Positions 63,756 through 64,000 of a stretch of DNA of 64,000 bases are shown here, piece by piece (the first letter of the stretch is position 1; every line of letters begins with the position of its first letter). The position numbers and the translations under genes were made by a program. The DNA is from Lachnospiraceae bacterium (lineage in GTDB: Bacteria > Bacillota > Clostridia > Lachnospirales > Lachnospiraceae), in assembly GCA_017634455.1 (NCBI GenBank), contig JAGBNK010000022.1, positions 50,151 to 114,150 of the forward strand, given 5' to 3'. Under the pieces are notes generated by a model that saw only the letters and a program-made list of their open reading frames with translations, had not been told where the DNA came from and searched no databases.

Positions 63756-63970
63756 GCTGTCGCAAACGAGCGACAACAAATCAGAACATTGAAAACTGAA
63801 CAGTGAAACAACCTTGAAAGATTCTAAGAGAATTATTTAAGGTCTTGAATAATCAAGACAAACGAACAGCTTTTAAAAGCAAAACCTTAACAGTAAGGAA
63901 AACGGACAGCTTGATGAAAATAAGCTAGCAAAGTTTTGAAACTGGATCAGATGAGAAATCATCAAAACTT
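63756..63970 (+). other. rRNA operon leader
   Basis: About 215 bases between the rrn promoter and 16S. It has the usual ATTGAAAACTGAACA segment, then a row of short hairpins: GTCTTGA/TCAAGAC (63842-63859), GCTTTTAAAAGC, CCTTA/TAAGG and AGCTT..AAGCT, with ACGAACAGCTT and ACGGACAGCTT repeated. It probably carries antitermination and processing signals. Confidence 0.65.
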
Positions 63971-64000
63971 TTTAACATGAGAGTTTGATCCTGGCTCAGG
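63971..64000 (+). rRNA. 16S rRNA, 5' end (partial)
   Basis: The window ends with GAGAGTTTGATCCTGGCTCAG, the universal 5' region of bacterial 16S rRNA. The exact mature 5' base is approximate. Confidence 0.95.

Overview
The window looks like chromosome of a low-GC, Gram-positive anaerobe of the Lachnospiraceae, close to Butyrivibrio, Pseudobutyrivibrio or Roseburia. This is inferred from AT-rich codon use, strong AGGAGG ribosome sites, ECF-type vitamin transporters, APKTG-type sortase signals, HemZ, a DUF6472-type Cys-rich protein, and chemotaxis and FliB genes scattered singly through the sequence. Most of it is ordinary, densely packed chromosome. It ends at the promoter, leader and first bases of a 16S rRNA gene.

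Layout. 1-4.2 kb: the tail of hisC, a small membrane protein, a Cys-rich small protein, a coiled-coil J-domain protein, a REC-HPt phosphorelay protein and a membrane GGDEF-PAS protein. 4.2-11.5 kb: a promoter, a cobalamin riboswitch and its terminator, then a five-gene operon. The operon holds two proteins with DUF4430 (transcobalamin/intrinsic-factor-like) domains around a complete ECF transporter (EcfT, fused EcfAA', S component). I read it as a surface-to-membrane corrinoid uptake system. 11.5-25 kb: apt, a HAD phosphatase, fliB, a 665-base gap with a strong promoter and candidate small RNA or small ORF, cell-wall and lipid phosphatase genes, guaB, a eukaryotic-type hisA, dapF, a GNAT, a MATE pump with a divergent TetR gene, cheV and mltG. 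25.5-33.4 kb: rel, an MBL hydrolase, hemZ, hisS, an unusual GC-rich repeat-like element, and aspS. 33.7-44.2 kb: a frameshifted chemoreceptor, a flavin reductase, a GGDEF/EAL protein, an SH3-NlpC/P60 hydrolase, a CdaR-type regulator, ftsE-ftsX and a CtpA protease.

44.2-49.3 kb: prfB, whose last 12 bases (including its stop codon) recur 3.9 kb downstream. Between the copies lie a sortase-anchored repeat adhesin and a Fic protein with somewhat different base use, so this looks like a small genomic island integrated at the 3' end of prfB. 49.4-64 kb: an ACT regulator with homoserine dehydrogenase, glpK, a DUF2752 protein, an SprA-like metalloprotease, tex, an FMN riboswitch with ribU, the t6A cluster tsaE-tsaB-rimI-rnz-(DUF6715-like)-tsaD-ispD, tRNA-Ser(UGA), and the start of an rrn operon.

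The most interesting points are the B12-riboswitch operon with intrinsic-factor-like surface proteins, the prfB-targeted island with nested att-like repeats, the hisS-aspS intergenic element, the candidate RNA at 14.45-14.78 kb, and a chemoreceptor broken by one base in a G run.
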